The position numbers and the translations under genes are program-made. From assembly GCA_011033025.1 (NCBI GenBank), contig WFMF01000499.1:1-64000 (forward strand): a stretch of 64,000 nt of DNA, in the 5' to 3' direction. The DNA is from Beroe forskalii (lineage: Eukaryota; Ctenophora; Nuda; Beroida; Beroidae). This document shows positions 22,101-37,100 of the stretch, one piece after another. Each line of letters starts with the position of its first letter. The first letter of the stretch is position 1. The notes below the pieces were generated by a model. That model searched no databases. It was not told the origin of the DNA and was given only the letters and a program-made list of their open reading frames with translations.

Positions 22101-25100
22101 ATGGACTCTTTAAATACAGATAGCTATTATAATATTAGTGGAAGTGTGTCAACATAGCACACCACTTCACAGATCTGACATGTTCCCACCTTCACACTTC
22201 ATTATCTGACAGATATCCCATAATATCTCGTGCAGTCAATTAATGACTGAAACCCGTCCAATGCGCCGTGCAACTAGCCTAGAATCGAGATGCCGGTCCT
22301 ATGAAAGTACACCGCCCACGGGAAATCGGTTAATTGTCGGCATCTGTTCGCAATTCTAAGTCATGATAATGATGCAAAACTGAACTGCATATTGTATGTC
22401 TACATCTCTCTGCATTTCTGATATTTAGTACCAGACTGCTAACTTCGGCTGTAACTTATAGCTTTATAGCTTGATAACTACTCTCGACTTCTTGAGCTCT
22501 CTATCTACTAGGGAAGACAATCTAGCGTCTTATATAAGCGATCTATTAGCAGTAAGCATACAATCCCGTGAGTCCACATCTTATGCAACGAAAGCAGTAA
22601 AACCCCGTAGTATAACATCTTCTTCGCAATTTCCCATGGCAAGATAACAAAAACTCAACATTAGCACAAAGACCCCATGTCACTATAAAACCTGCGATAT
22701 CGTGTTATTCACCGACTGTTAGAGAGTTGGACCTATAGATCCCATATCTCTAATACCGGGTGCGTCATAATAAACGTTGTGATTGGAATTTTTGAATGAA
22801 ATTTTGGGATGTCATAGGTATGGACCATACAATTTTGCACCAAAAATTTGAAGTGTCTAGCTCAAAAAATGTCTGAGTTATTAACAAAAAACCGGTCAAT
22901 TTGCCATATCTCAGCTTCTGAAATTCAAAAATGTTAGCTACTCCAGGATCATTTTGACCAAATATTGCCCATAATATCCTGAAAGTCTCATTAAGATTGC
23001 TCAAAAAACCTTTGAGATATGAGCGTTTTTGTATCGCAGAAAGTGTACATAAAGCACAATTAAAGGGTACATTTGCAAGCTTGCATAGTTTCACATATCC
23101 AAATATGGAGATAAGCACAGCGTTTGTTTACATTTTATCTGCAGAGTGTGTAAAAAGCTTGCGTATACACACTTTTTTGCGTTACAAAAACGCGCATATC
23201 TCCAAGGTTTTTTGAGCAATCTTGATGAAACTTTCAGGATATTACGGGCAATATGTGTACAATATGATGCTGGAGTAGCTAACATTTTTGACTCTCAGAA
23301 GCTGAGATATGGCAAATTGACCGGTTTTTTGTTGATAACTCAGACATTTTTTGAGCTAGACACTTCAAATTTTTGGTGCAAAATTGTATGGTCCATACCT
23401 ATGACATCCCAAAATTTCATTCAAAAATTCCAATCACAATTTAAGTTACAGCGCGTTACTTTTGTAACGTTTATTATGACGCACCCGGTATTTTATCACT
23501 CAAAACTATTATAATACGAAGATCCCATATGTCACTGCGATATCGTATCATCCACCTACTGTTACTCTGTTAATAAGCATACTGTCAGATCACTAAGATA
23601 TGATTATCGTATAGCTCAGATCTACTTTCAGACAGATACTATCTGCATCATTGCAATATGGTGTCACTCACCTACTGTTAATCCATAAACTGTAGGCATA
23701 CTGTCCGTTTAATATCAGGTCACTAAGATATTATCGTATAGTTCACCTACTATCTGTATCTGTGTCACTCACCGACTATGAGTGCCAGTCTGTAGCAAGA
23801 GAGGACAGTCAGGGTCACTATCTCCGCTACTGTGGGAATGAGACTCATCCAGCCGTTGATAAAACACATGCCGTATCCTAGCAACCAGCGCCCGTGGAGC
23901 AGGTTCATCTGGAGATAGAGAGAAAGTTTATATCTCAAGAAGCGTACTATTTATGCATCATATTCACTTTTGAATTTCAATGAACAGGAGGATGAAGTTA
24001 AATTGCTTTTTGGAGAAAGTTTAAGTGCTTGTGAAGAATGAAGATAAATGAATTGATGAAATAACAGTTGGAATCCCAGAAATTTGTCGAATGCTTGATA
24101 TTCTGCCTTTTTTTGTGGAAATACCCCAACTAATTGTACAAAACAATGTTAGATTTATCACTGTATCTGATTTCCTGACGGAATAAAGCCACGACAGGCA
24201 CACAAGCATTTGCAGCCATTTCAAGGCGTATTAGAACATCATATTATAGTAATGCTGTCGAAATGAAATGCTTTTCAGTCATGTGTTAACCCGGGATGCA
24301 TTAAGTAATGGCCGAATGTGCAACCTGTTGATGTGTTATGTTAATTGTTGTGCACGTTAATATATCAAGATAATTTAGGGCTCAAGCTAATGGTAATAGT
24401 TTATATTACAATTAACGCTGTGCACTGCGTGAAACGAACGATTTACACGTTACGGTTACTACTCGTATTTGTAACACATCTGTAGCTGTATGATATCACA
24501 AACAGCCATCCAATAGCTCATTTTAAGGCAATTTATTGCTGAGGTGAATAACAAGAGTGTAAGAAAATAACTTTAATTTTGTTCGGCAACAAAGTTATGT
24601 AAATTGATTGAACCGGAAGCAACTATAACTGAGTGCAAGTGACGAGTCAGATACAGTCATTATAATTTTCTGAATAATGAAACAACAATGTTGTTATCTA
24701 CTTATCTGCTCTCTTTCCTTACCAAGGCTGGAGGTAGAAAAGGACTGGTAGGTTAATTGAAAGTTATGTAAATTGATGGACCCGGAAACAGCAACTACTG
24801 TGTAACTGAGTGACGAGTTACGAATACCCAGTTATCTAGGTATCTACTCGTTTTTCTTACCAGAGCTGGAAGGTAGAAGAGGACTGCCACCAGAATGTCT
24901 GCTGCTGCCACGTTCTTCACCAGAAGGAGCGTTACTTTGTCCATCCGCAGGGCGTTGTGTACAGTAGAACTGCGAGGGGTGGGTGTTAAATGATATGAGG
25001 GAAGGAACTGGGTGGCTGGTGGCTGAGGGGGTGCGATTGTATGAGAATGAGGAGAGGTAAGTAAGGAGGGGTGGGCAGTTGGGCTTAAATGAAGGGATGG

Positions 25101-28100
25101 CGCAGGGTTTTATCATAGAATTATCGTATTTTGTGGCTAGTCTTGACAGTATCAAAGTAAGCTGTTTCAATCGTTCAATCACAGCAACTTGCTTATCAAT
25201 TAATATCAAGCAAATTAAAATCGATCTATAATTTGTTAAGTTATAACGTACCCGTAAAGAACGATAGCGTTCCCGGTGATGCTAACGAACAGAATAATGA
25301 AGTTAAGCAGGACCAAGAAGTACCGAGTAACCGAACTCATGATGATCTCTATGTGGATCGCATCGTCTATCGAACTCTCGTTTACACCAAACATATTCTT
25401 TCCCTAAAAACCTCAAATTTGAAACAGATTTAGCTTTGAGCTCTATTATAAATATATCACTGAAAATAAATGCGAATGTTCGACATTGCGTGACGATGTT
25501 ACAGAGTAGAGTTACACAACGAAAAACCAAAAAGCTACTTGAAAAGTTGAAAACCACGAAAGAAACAGCTGTAAACGAATTTTAATAAAATGTGTTACTA
25601 AAGTGTCAAATGAACATAACCTCATCGTGACATGAACATGCGAACCTAAACTACTTTATATAGTTCCCTCTGCATGCTCTCTCTCTCCCTCTCAAATTCC
25701 TGGCATCATGATAAGAGATGTGAAGTGTCGGTGAGTTGTGGCACATCCCAAGTAACATGGCGAGCATGATGCCACCTGTCAAGACCATCTCACCACCCCC
25801 AAGAGCTGTTAAACGTCGTCTTTGAGAGTTGTTGCAACATAGTGAATTTATATATATGTAGATGCGTGGAGTAATAACTGTCATTTCAGATATAGTTATC
25901 TTCATATTCATAGGTGCATGCATGTCTTGGAATTGTCAAGCCGGAACGAAAACTTAAGGGCACTTCATGTAAAGCGAGAGATGTTGTTATCACATTTTAC
26001 AGATTTAGCAGCTCAATGTGCGTAAAGTTCGATACATGCGGTGCCTTTTGATCGTCTTGGATTTGCTGCTTTGAGTTTAAAAGCTAGGTTATCCCAAAAA
26101 ACACCGTCGTGTTTCTTGCTGCTGTGCTGATGTGTTATTTGAAAGCATATCGATAATGTCAAGACCTGGTTCTGAACCGAAACTGATAAAGACTACGGTC
26201 GGGCTCGGATAAAGCCATATCCGAGGAGTGGCATCGGAGCGGCTCGTCCAGAAGTCCGGCTGAGAGGTGATGCACGGTGGAAGTGGGGGATATGCCAGTA
26301 TCTAGTTCTGCAACTCGGTGATGTCATACGACGTTATGTGTGAGTTCATGGTCGTGTGCGAAAACTGCAAATTTTTGGAGCTCAACGTACCGGCAAAGGC
26401 ACAAACTCACAAAGAAAAAGTTACGAAGATTGAAAGCTGTCAAAAGCTTTGTCATGAAAATGATGTCAGCAAAATTTGGACACTTCAAAAATGACAAGAA
26501 ATCACTCGGTTTGGTAATTGTTTCAAAGCTTTCGTTCATCTCCTTGACCGCCTTGGCTTTCGTTACCATGTTAAATTCAATAACAATAGTATTTACACTT
26601 TTACACACACGGCACATAAAACTTAAAACTTCTAGAAACTGTCAAAATGGCGATTATATCTGAAACCCAGATGGTGACAAAAGACCAAAGCCGCAAAATG
26701 ACGTAAGGCTAAGAAACAGATGACAATTTAATAAGTATTTAGTCGGGTAATCATAAAGAAATTGATTCCTATGGTTCTATGGTTCATTTTACGGAATGAC
26801 AATCGTTATACCGACAGTCTTGGGTTCCTATATCAACCCGTATCAACTTCAGTCTCCGAAATGCGTGAGAGGTAAAGAAAATTGAAAAAGGTCGAAGCTT
26901 CGAAGATGGAAATTATTAACAAACGAGGCTTGCAATCAATCGAGAAACTAAACCAACTTCTTAAACTCCTTAGTAACCGAAATTCCACTGACAACCTCAA
27001 CCAAACTCCACTAACTGCCTCAACCAAACTCCACTGACTACCTCAACCAAACTCCACTGACTACCTCAACCAAACTACACTGACTACCTTAATAAACAAA
27101 CTCCATTGACTATCTCAACCAAACTACACTGACGCAGGGCATTGCCACTAACACCAACTGTTTGACCACCTCACCAAACCCTGTAACCAAACTCCATGAC
27201 GCAAGACGTTGACGTCACCAATATACCACGCAGATAGCACGTTAGGTATTCCAGGAGAAGAAGGAGGAGGAGGAGAACAATATAATAACAGACTGGTTCT
27301 GGTAACCTATATATATTATATAGGTTACCAGGACCAGTCTGTTGACAGTATCCGCGGTATCTTCACTTCACACCTTGTTACGGTAATACCTACAGCTCCG
27401 TGACATGCCCATGTTATGAAATGTGGAGAATGGACCTTACTGGAGCTCGTTATAGGAGGGCAAGAGACGGCTCGCTGATTGCTTCAGACATGCATTGAAC
27501 AAGTTGCAAACTTTACATGGTGATAACTTTGATTGTCTAAATCCTGAAGTCATTTACTGCGCAACGAAGAATAAATGAGAATATAGCGAATTGAGAAATT
27601 GGTGGTCCTTGATGGTAATTATAGCATGCTCGTGCTTTGGGGAAGTGGCATCTTCAAAGCTTCAATATCTGAAGAAAAGTCTGCAGAAAACTCAGGAGAT
27701 TGAAGTTTAAACGATATTAGTGATTCGAGAGAATTGTAATCAGAAGCTTTCGAAAATCTTGTGATTATCGTCGTCAGCTGCAGAAAAGTTTAGCAACTTA
27801 TGAGCATTAAGCGAGCTGTGACTAAGAAACGGGCGGATTATGAAACGGGCGCTTCGTGGCGTAAGATGAGGTAGGACTGGTCTCTGAGTACCATAGCACG
27901 GACGATGTTTGAAGCAAGATAAATAAAACCAAATGCAAAATAGGGAACAACACCTCATTAGGTCTTTATGTCTTTACGGTGAATGATTAAAAACGGTCGC
28001 TTTGACGGGCTGGAACTCTTTGGCTGCTACTTTGTGATACACCGAAACTCCTCAATCTTGTGCGTCGTGTCAGCTGTCAGTTGTCAATGTCAGTCGAAAT

Positions 28101-31100
28101 AGGAGTAATCGCGTTTCTAATGAATTATTATTGTGATTACTGTTAAGAGAAATAATGGTTTATTACGATTCTATGACACTGCAATTTGTAAACTTGTAAA
28201 AGGAAGGAACATTAATTTGCATGAAGTGGCCATCAAGACTAGGGTAAATTAACATAAAAGTACAACTTGTTAGGTACCACTCCCATCTACTGTTTGTGAC
28301 AAGCAAGACTGTGAATTAGCATTAAGTGATTACGCAGGGAAGACTAAAAGCTTAAAAGCTTAAAGTAGGATACTTAACACTATAATTTGTTAACCTACGC
28401 AATAGATTGCTTAAAACTTCGATATGCCAAGCACATTAATAATCCAACAACAAGGACATATATTATCTAACAGCTAAATGCAAAATTCAAGGACCAAGGT
28501 TTGACGAAAAGGAAGAAATTGACATCTTTGAAAAATTAATATAGCGCAAAAATGTAGAAAGGCAGTCGTCGGGCGAAGATATGGTGTCCCAAAACACAAG
28601 TCCAAAAATGACAAATATATTATGTACTGTACATAACTAGAGACCTAATTATGAGTAGTATGAGTAGGTAGGACTCAGTGTAGATGCCATTGTCCCTCCA
28701 ACCATCAGGAGCTAATTATAGGAGATCCTTGGCTTTTCGCCCGTAGGGTTTCCTCTGAAATACCCCCTTATCTCCAGTGTATACAAATAAACCTCAAGTA
28801 CGTGTGACAGGGATATACTAAATTATTCTAGGTTAAAATTAAATGTTCTAGACGGCGAGCAAGAGCAATTAGGCTCATTAATTTGACTACTCATTAATGA
28901 AAACAAGTCCTGTTTTTGCCGAGAAAAACGACAGCAATTGACAGAGCATAAATTAAAGAAGTCAGAAGGGCATTTCACCCGTTTAGAATAATACTGGCTG
29001 TATTATTGTGTCATCTGTGGTAAATTACACTAGTCAGTGTCCTTTGCTATAAAGTCATAATTCATGTGGTACCCTAATGAGTCAATAGTATAGACAACTG
29101 AAAAGGCATCCGCGATATCCGTTATTAATTTATTGTTCGGAATTTTTATATCCGGATTTGAATATGCCGATGATCTATTTCCTCTAAACAATTTAAGGAA
29201 ATTAGCGAAAAATATTATCTCAGCATGGCAGTCTTATGAAACGACAAGTTACAAAATTACGTAATGGTTCAAAAACAGGGAACATTCGGACTGTGGAACA
29301 ATTTCACCATTAACATCAAATCAGTTATGAGCCCGATGGCAGTTTACTAGCTTGAGGCGTGTTTTTGTAATTGATGATCTATTTATAAATCTATGCAGGG
29401 TTATGACGAGGTTGCATTATAATAACTTGATTCCAACCGAAATTGGTTGTAACACAATCGTCACAGGCGTACGTAATGCGCAGCTTCTCAGCTTATAATC
29501 AGGGGCTATAACCATGGTGTAAAGTTATTACTGGGATGTCTTACGTAATGGTGTGATGCATCAAAATATGATACAGATCTCGTGTACAGTACTATCTAGG
29601 AACAAATAAAAAATGAAGGATCTTTATCTACCAATTAGTTAGAACGCATTTGAATTTTTGAAACCAAGAATCGAGATTCAAAACGAAGGTATAAATAATC
29701 CGTCGAAACGGTGGGAAATTAAACTGACCCGATATGGGTCATTTAAATGGCATTGAGAAGGCAAATGGAACTCATCGAGTGGACCAGTGGTGATAAAAAG
29801 TGAAAAAGTGGAATCCTAAAGCTTAGATGCCATTGGTTAATAATGGAAGTTGATACTGGATAGTGGATACCGGATCTGGGTTGTCACCGATTACTGCCAA
29901 ACATTCAGTGTGAGACGGGGAATATCTAGACAAATAAACACAGAGAGATTGGTTAATCTGTCAAATGTTAGCTGGCTGTGAGAAAGTGTGAAAACAAATC
30001 ACACTTTCGTCTGAAGTGTGAGAACTGAAACACGGTCTTGAAAGATAAATTCAGTCGACTTCTAAACTGTGAAACATGTCTCTTATACGCGTAACCTCAG
30101 ATATAATGCCCGCACATAATGAGATCTGGACACGTCTGACAGCGGTTAGCCAATACTTAACGAGAGAGTAATATGTGTTGTGGATACGCTTCACAGACTG
30201 ATAAATATAACGAATCAAGATAAGTCACACAACATTCCATGACTGTGAAGCACAGTGAAGTGCAGTGGCTGCCTGTCCCACAAGTGCTCTCAGGCAGTCT
30301 GGCCCCCGCCAAGCTCCCTATCACACCTCGCCAAGCTCTGTATATCTCACCAACCTAACGATTATATTATCATAAATAGTGTGCAGCCAATCAAGATAAA
30401 TATCACTGCATATTCTATGGGCACCAGTGCTCTACGCATAAAGTGTGTGGGAAGTGGGTCTTTACCTGCTTTGCGGATGACAATAGTGCTTCCTTATCTC
30501 GCGTGGAACACCAACCGACCGAGGATTGGTGACCGTGGAGAGGACAGGGTTCGCCTGTAAATTCACCCAGACACTGACAAGGACAGACGTGTCACGTGAT
30601 CACGATATATCACAGAAATCACGATATATGTATCTTTATTTATATGTGACTATGTGAGTGGTGTATGATAGTCGAGCTTCCCTGTACAAGCATACAACCG
30701 ATACACGGTCAGGGTTCTCGTGTGAAATTTGCCGCGGTATTTCACAGCACGGTGGATAATAATATCTTGATTCACCTTGGATCAGTGTTACCAATAGCCA
30801 CGTAAGTCTTATTGGGCTGTCATTAACACAGGATTTGGGTTGGTATAGTGGAGCTAGATAGGATCACGTATGGCTTTATAGTAGTGCCGTGTCATGAAGT
30901 GACCAATGATCTTGCGGTTTGTTCATGGACAGTGACAGATAGATAGGGAATCCTTGTGAGAATTGAGGCATCAATCACAAAACTCAAACTTTTAAACCGT
31001 CGCCCGTTAAAGTAAGCCAATGTGGACCTTGATGCATTTATACTTTTATAGCTTTATAGCTCAATTTAAAACTTAATGCAAAAAACAACCCTTATTTCTA

Positions 31101-34100
31101 TCGCTTCGTACCTAAATCCTAGTGACATTCTCTCACCATCTGGTACCCCCTTAAAGCCCTAAGTGATGCTCTGAATGCTACCACATTTACCGAACCCTCC
31201 TCCCCTCTCATATTACCCCCCCAAGGTATTTCTCTGAATACCAGCATAATATCAGAGTAATATCCACATAATGATATCAACCAATCCCTCCTCTCTCAGG
31301 TGGTGGTAGACCCCCTTATAACACTCTGAATATAATTACCAGTCCCCCAATCTACACCTAACCCTCTCATGTCAGGTGGTTGTAGACAACAAGGCAGGGT
31401 TACGAGCTCGCAGTTCTCTCATCCTTCCAACCAGTGACAGCAGCAACACGCGATGTGACACCAACGGATCAGATTCCAACTTCAGCACACCTCCCTCTAC
31501 GCCTGATGACTCGATACAGGATATCCAGTCCTACTTCACGGACCACTCAACGTCTCAACTCATACAACCGTGTATATCCAGAAATATCTGTGAGTTATTT
31601 GTTTGTTTTTATTTGAATGTTGTGTTTTTAATCGTTATTGAACAACGAAAATTCAAAATTTGAAACTGGGCGCAAAACCTCCGAAAACTTTACGCAATAA
31701 TTTAATAAAACTGACAAATTTGTGTAACAAAAAAGATCATGATATGGAAATGTTGAAACTTTGAAAAGAATTAGAAATTAACGATTGTTACAAGCATTAG
31801 ACGGAAACTGGCATCTGAGATATAATATCTGAAGTTATCCAGGAAGTATGTATCACGTGTCAACTGCCACTTTCCACGGGCCCAACAAAGGTTACGTCAT
31901 TGGAACAAACACTGTACACTGTGTTCACAGCGATAACATTCCTTCGGAATATCTGAGACATGGAAATTTGTATCAAATCTCCCAGACGCCAACCACCACT
32001 GGTTTCCCCTACTCTTTCCCTGAACAACTGGAGATTATCTAGACAGAGATGTCACTGCCCCCGATACTACTCTCGGAAGCCATTGTTAGGATGGGAAGCC
32101 CCTCTGATATATATTGGGAGGGCGTACAATGTGGCTAACGTTGAGTGGGAAGCCTGACAATGAACCCCCGACATTTAATATGTTATTTCAAAGTTTCAAT
32201 GTGGTGTGACAAGTTGTCACGCGCGTTCAATGGAAACATGAGTTCATAGGACGTATCAGACGTAATAAGGACGTATCAGACGTAAGGAAAACACTGGAAA
32301 CACGGTATAATAATCAGAGCATCCTAGACATGTAGAAGGCAAACATCTTGCAGACATTACGTTCATAGAGAAGCGTGTGCACAGTGTACAATATAAAGTG
32401 TACCTAAGGAAGCAAGTAGGCAAAGCAGTTGACTTATTGATAGGCAGCTGACTTCATAGGTGTTAATTATCAAAACTTGACATATATCTCAATTAAATCC
32501 CATGTCTGTTTAGCTTGTTTTAACTTTTTTAATATGTGGTCAATGATCAACTTGAAAATTAATTAGCTTGTTTAATCATGGGATTTATTAAATGGAAGGT
32601 GAGATTACGCCATCTAACTGCATGACCTAGAAAGCTAGAATACTACAGCAGTACAGTCTACAAATCGTACGAAAATAATTATTTTGTCGAGGATTTGAGG
32701 AGCTATCAGTCATTTGAAATGTCGGACAATTGCCCATAATTAAATAGTTGAAAAATTTTTAAAAGCTGCTTGGAGAGTTGGAGGTGGAAACTTGAAGTCT
32801 TCGAGCGACGGAAATTATGAAGTTGCAAAAGTCAATCAGAAAATAAAATCTTACGCTCAGCATTGCCCGACCTATTCAATCTTATAGATTGTAGACCTAT
32901 GTGTCGCATCTTGTATATTATGAACGGAACGAATAGTTAAATCTTGCGCTATTCGATATCCGAGGAAGGTACTAGCTACTCATGCTGAAATTTGTGATAC
33001 TTTATTCCCATGACTCGTCAGAAGAAGATGGAACGTGATGATGATATCGCTTTATAATGTTTCTACTTTTCTGTTTCTATTTCTACCAGTCACCGTACGA
33101 GGTCAGATCATGGAAAGGAAACTGGTTCCTTCGAAGATACCAGAATTTCAATAATAAATAAGTAAATATCCCTGAGAAACGCAACTGATTCTAGAATCGC
33201 AACTGGTTCTAGAATCTAGGTGCTTCTCTAAAATCCCATGATATCTTATTCCTCATTTTCCAGTCTACATAGCAGATCACAACCCTTACAGTATACTCTT
33301 ATAGCCTTATAAGATTATAGGGCTGCACAAGGAGAGTATCTAGATAAAGTATTAAAGTCACATAATGCTCCCGCAGCCCCGTCGAACACGAGCATCTCGC
33401 CTTCCAGCAGCAGTGACACCCTGTACGAGACCTTCTCCCTGCAGCTGAGTGATCTGAAGGTGCACGCGGGCATGTTTACCCGCATGGTGCACTCCCGGGG
33501 CGAGGGACAACTCATGGACAGGTAGCGTGGACTGTCATGATTTCAATATATTATAATATTCATTATTCACTTTGCCCTACTCAATGGCCTTTTCCCCTTA
33601 AAGGACTACTGAACAGTGGCGGAACAATAGAGGAATATTGAATAAATTTTGTTTTATGAAGGAGCCTCAAAATCTATAAAAACGTTGAATTCAGACCAAA
33701 TTTAATCTAACTCACGGAATAAGCGAAATAGATCGATAATATTGCAACTTTGAGCTAGCATACTGAACATTGAAGAGGGCAAACTAACTCCCTCTCCCCA
33801 GGTTTTCCCTGGACATGAAGTTGGAGCGGAGATTAGTGTTTTCCCTGGACCCTCTGCACCCCAACATCTTAGTCTCAGCAAATGTCCCTAAACTATCCTT
33901 CCAGCTCGATGTCAACAACATGACGTGAGTTCACAAAATACGAACTGTTCTAAATGAAATATGGCGCTTTATGAACAAGCGAAATATGAACTGCAGTCGC
34001 AAAATTGAAATCATTTCTGTCAAAACGAAATACGAACTGATCAAATAATAACACACGAAATAAACAAGCGAAAGTTCTGCAGTAATAATTGAAGTAATTC

Positions 34101-37100
34101 GTCAAAACCAATAACCATTTGATTTCTAAATGTTGTTGAATATTTACGATGAATATCTCGGATGTGACCAAACAAATAGGGGCGCCACCGCCCACCCAGG
34201 GAGTAAATTAAATGCTGAGTTCTAATTCTAACACACCAAGCAAATATAATCTACGGAAACAAACTGAGTAATAATAAATGAAGCATTTAATGATAGTTAT
34301 TCGAAAATAATGCGGTCGTGACTCCCGATTTACGCGTATCCAAGCTTGCCATAATAGCTCTGTAAACATACAAGTGTGGGCATCATAGTATCGGAGTGAA
34401 GCAGTGCCTAGCATGCTGTTTAAATGTTATCATCTATCACGGTCAGTGTTGCTATTATCAAATGCAGGCTATATTCATGCTTGGTACAAGTAACACGTGC
34501 CCGTGAAATAGATTGTATCCGCCGTGATATTACATATGCGACCTGGGAGCATAATATTCGACGTAATGATAGGGATTGTCAAAATTAGCCATCAGCTGTT
34601 CAGTTTCTGACAGATTTTCTCCCCTACTTGTCAGAGTTGGTGCCCTAATGCCTGGCCGTCTAGTTGTTGTAATAGAGCTGCTGTGGCTCAAATATAAAAT
34701 AATAAAATAAAATATATAAGACATCGTTCAATGCGGTTCAACGGACGTTAATCTGTTTACGCTTATCTCTTTAAATTCTGTAAATTCGGCGTATTGGGCG
34801 GAACTTATATAATCTATTAGCTAAGAAATCTTATTTGAACGTTTTACGTTACTCGATTCAAGAAACCTAGAAGTAATTCAAATTTATTCAAATTTCATAA
34901 ACGTATAGTTTCTATGGAAGCCACAATCAACAATGAAATGTCTGAGAATTTTGAAGGATATATCACATCGTACCCAGTACACACACCCCTATAAAGCTAT
35001 AATTCCCACTTGTACCCCGTACACACACCCTTCTAATATTCCCACTCCTTGACAGGTGCTTCTTGAGATGCTTGCGGAGTATCAGCTCCGGGGAGAAGCC
35101 AGACAGAGCGGCGGCAATACCCCAGCCCGTGGGGCAGGAGGAGGGGGCCCCGGTTAATGTTACGCAAAGCATCTCCGCGGTGAGCTGGCGTTTTTAAGTA
35201 GATAGTTGAACTTTAGCTAAAATCAGCAGTTAGGAAAAATACGGCTTTTCGAAATCATTTCGCATCTTCGTGTCGACAAGAAAGCATTAGGCGTAATCGT
35301 TTTACTGCTAATTTCAGAGTTTGCAACACTCCATGAAGCCTGAAACGCTGATGCACGCGCATCTGGTGGATGTGAAGCTACAGATTGAGAAGATCAGCAT
35401 GACGGTAAAACACGGCAAACAGCTAGGTGAATATGGATTGGTGATATGATCAAATTATTCGCTGACAAGTTCGTGAGATAACTGATAAATCACTGCTAAT
35501 TACGCGTCTTGCGATATTTGATGAAAGAAAGGAAAGTCGCATGATTGATTTTTTTATGAAATTATAAATCATGCGAATTTCCCATCGCTGTTTGATGAGA
35601 TGAAATCGTGTATGTGTACTTAAGGTACTGTGAAGCTATTTAGGTACTGAGAATACAAAAAACGTCACTGAATGAGTTTAAGTACACTACACTAATCACA
35701 TTACTGCTAATGTACATTTAACAAGAAGACGTGTCAATTATCAATCCTGTATTCCTATCAACAATGACTGAAGAGGACCTGAAAAAGGAGAAGGAAGAGA
35801 TCGCTCCCATGGAAACGACATCGTCAAGCGAGTTTATGGGAAGGAAAGCACTAAAACGAAAAGCAACACAGCCTTGTTTACTTCAAGGAAATGAAATAAC
35901 TAAAATTCTGCTTAAGTCAGTGAAGTGTGATTCGATTAAGTTGTGGCAGACGTTTACCCGAGCTATTCCGCCAAACCGGCACATTACAGACTAGATTCAT
36001 CAGACAGACCGGTAATTGGTGTTGACGGGAAGCTAATACTGAGCAGCTCTTGTGGTGTGGGAGGACTCGAGTTGATCAACCCCCACGCGCGAGGCAGACA
36101 TTTCGTGCGCGGTACGCTAGTGCGCCCGGTATGAGACGTTCCGGTTCACTGGTTGTGTTAGTCCATGAACTATGAAATGTGGTAAAATATAAAAGAAATG
36201 GTTTATGGTTTTAGCGTCTGGCAGAGTAATGAATGGCTCTTTGAGTTGTTGCTTAAAGTGTGTCTATAGCTGTTTCACTCATTAAAACTTTAAAAGTAAC
36301 AACTTTGATACGGTTTCATATATAAATGATTTATGTGAATTTTAATAAAACGGTATATAATTGAAAATATAATAGTGTCACACGTTGACATATCAGATAA
36401 TAATGAATCTCATGATATGTACGTTACAGACTTGGAACTGCACATCGATGACATTGAGTTAGCGTATACCAAGCAACCATTCGACTCGGACCTCTCCCTG
36501 CTGATCTCAACGCTGACTATCTGCGATAGGACCCAGCAGTTTGGGGACGAGTCCTACATGATGGCCTCCTCATTTCCCTTCGGTGGGTTAATAGAACTAG
36601 TCGGTTCCCGTCCTACGGACGGCGAATGATGGCAGCCGCATGAGCTAACAGCCACATGTCCCTTTGACAGTGATTTGACCGTGCGAGTTTGGAGGGGAAA
36701 TTCGAAACTTTAATTTCTGCGAAAAAAAAAGCTTCCAACGCCCCCAACGGTAACCCAATATTGCCGACAATATTCTCAAAACCTTTACTCATCATAAGCA
36801 ACTCCATAGCGAAGGAATTTAGAAAAAATTCTAAAATCTATTTTTGTGAAAAAAAGGGCGTGGCCCCCCACGCCCCTTAGGGTGACCCAATAATTCGGAC
36901 AAAATTCTCAAAACTTTTATTCATCATAAGCAACTTGATGGCGAAGGAATTTTGAAAAAATTCGAAAGTTTAATTTTTGCGAAAAAAAAGGGCGTGGCCC
37001 CCCACGCCCCTCAGGGTGACCGAATAATTCGGACAAAATTCTCAAAATTTTTATTCGTCATAAGTAACTCAATGGAGAAGAAATTTTGAAAAAATTCGAA

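Larger units (their letters stand above)
25395..31375. other. Rest of VPS13D intron 13, upstream of the nested GPCR
   Basis: Six kilobases without a recognised gene. It contains the GPCR promoter region next to 25394, a 23-bp minisatellite (26985-27135), a long near-perfect hairpin (27287-27343) and a GGA run just before it. The short frames here lack similarity that I recognise. Confidence 0.45.

Noticed and set aside
22765..23514. Two open frames of about 120 codons on opposite strands with near-identical proteins
   Set aside because: They are the two arms of the foldback MITE read from each side, not genes.
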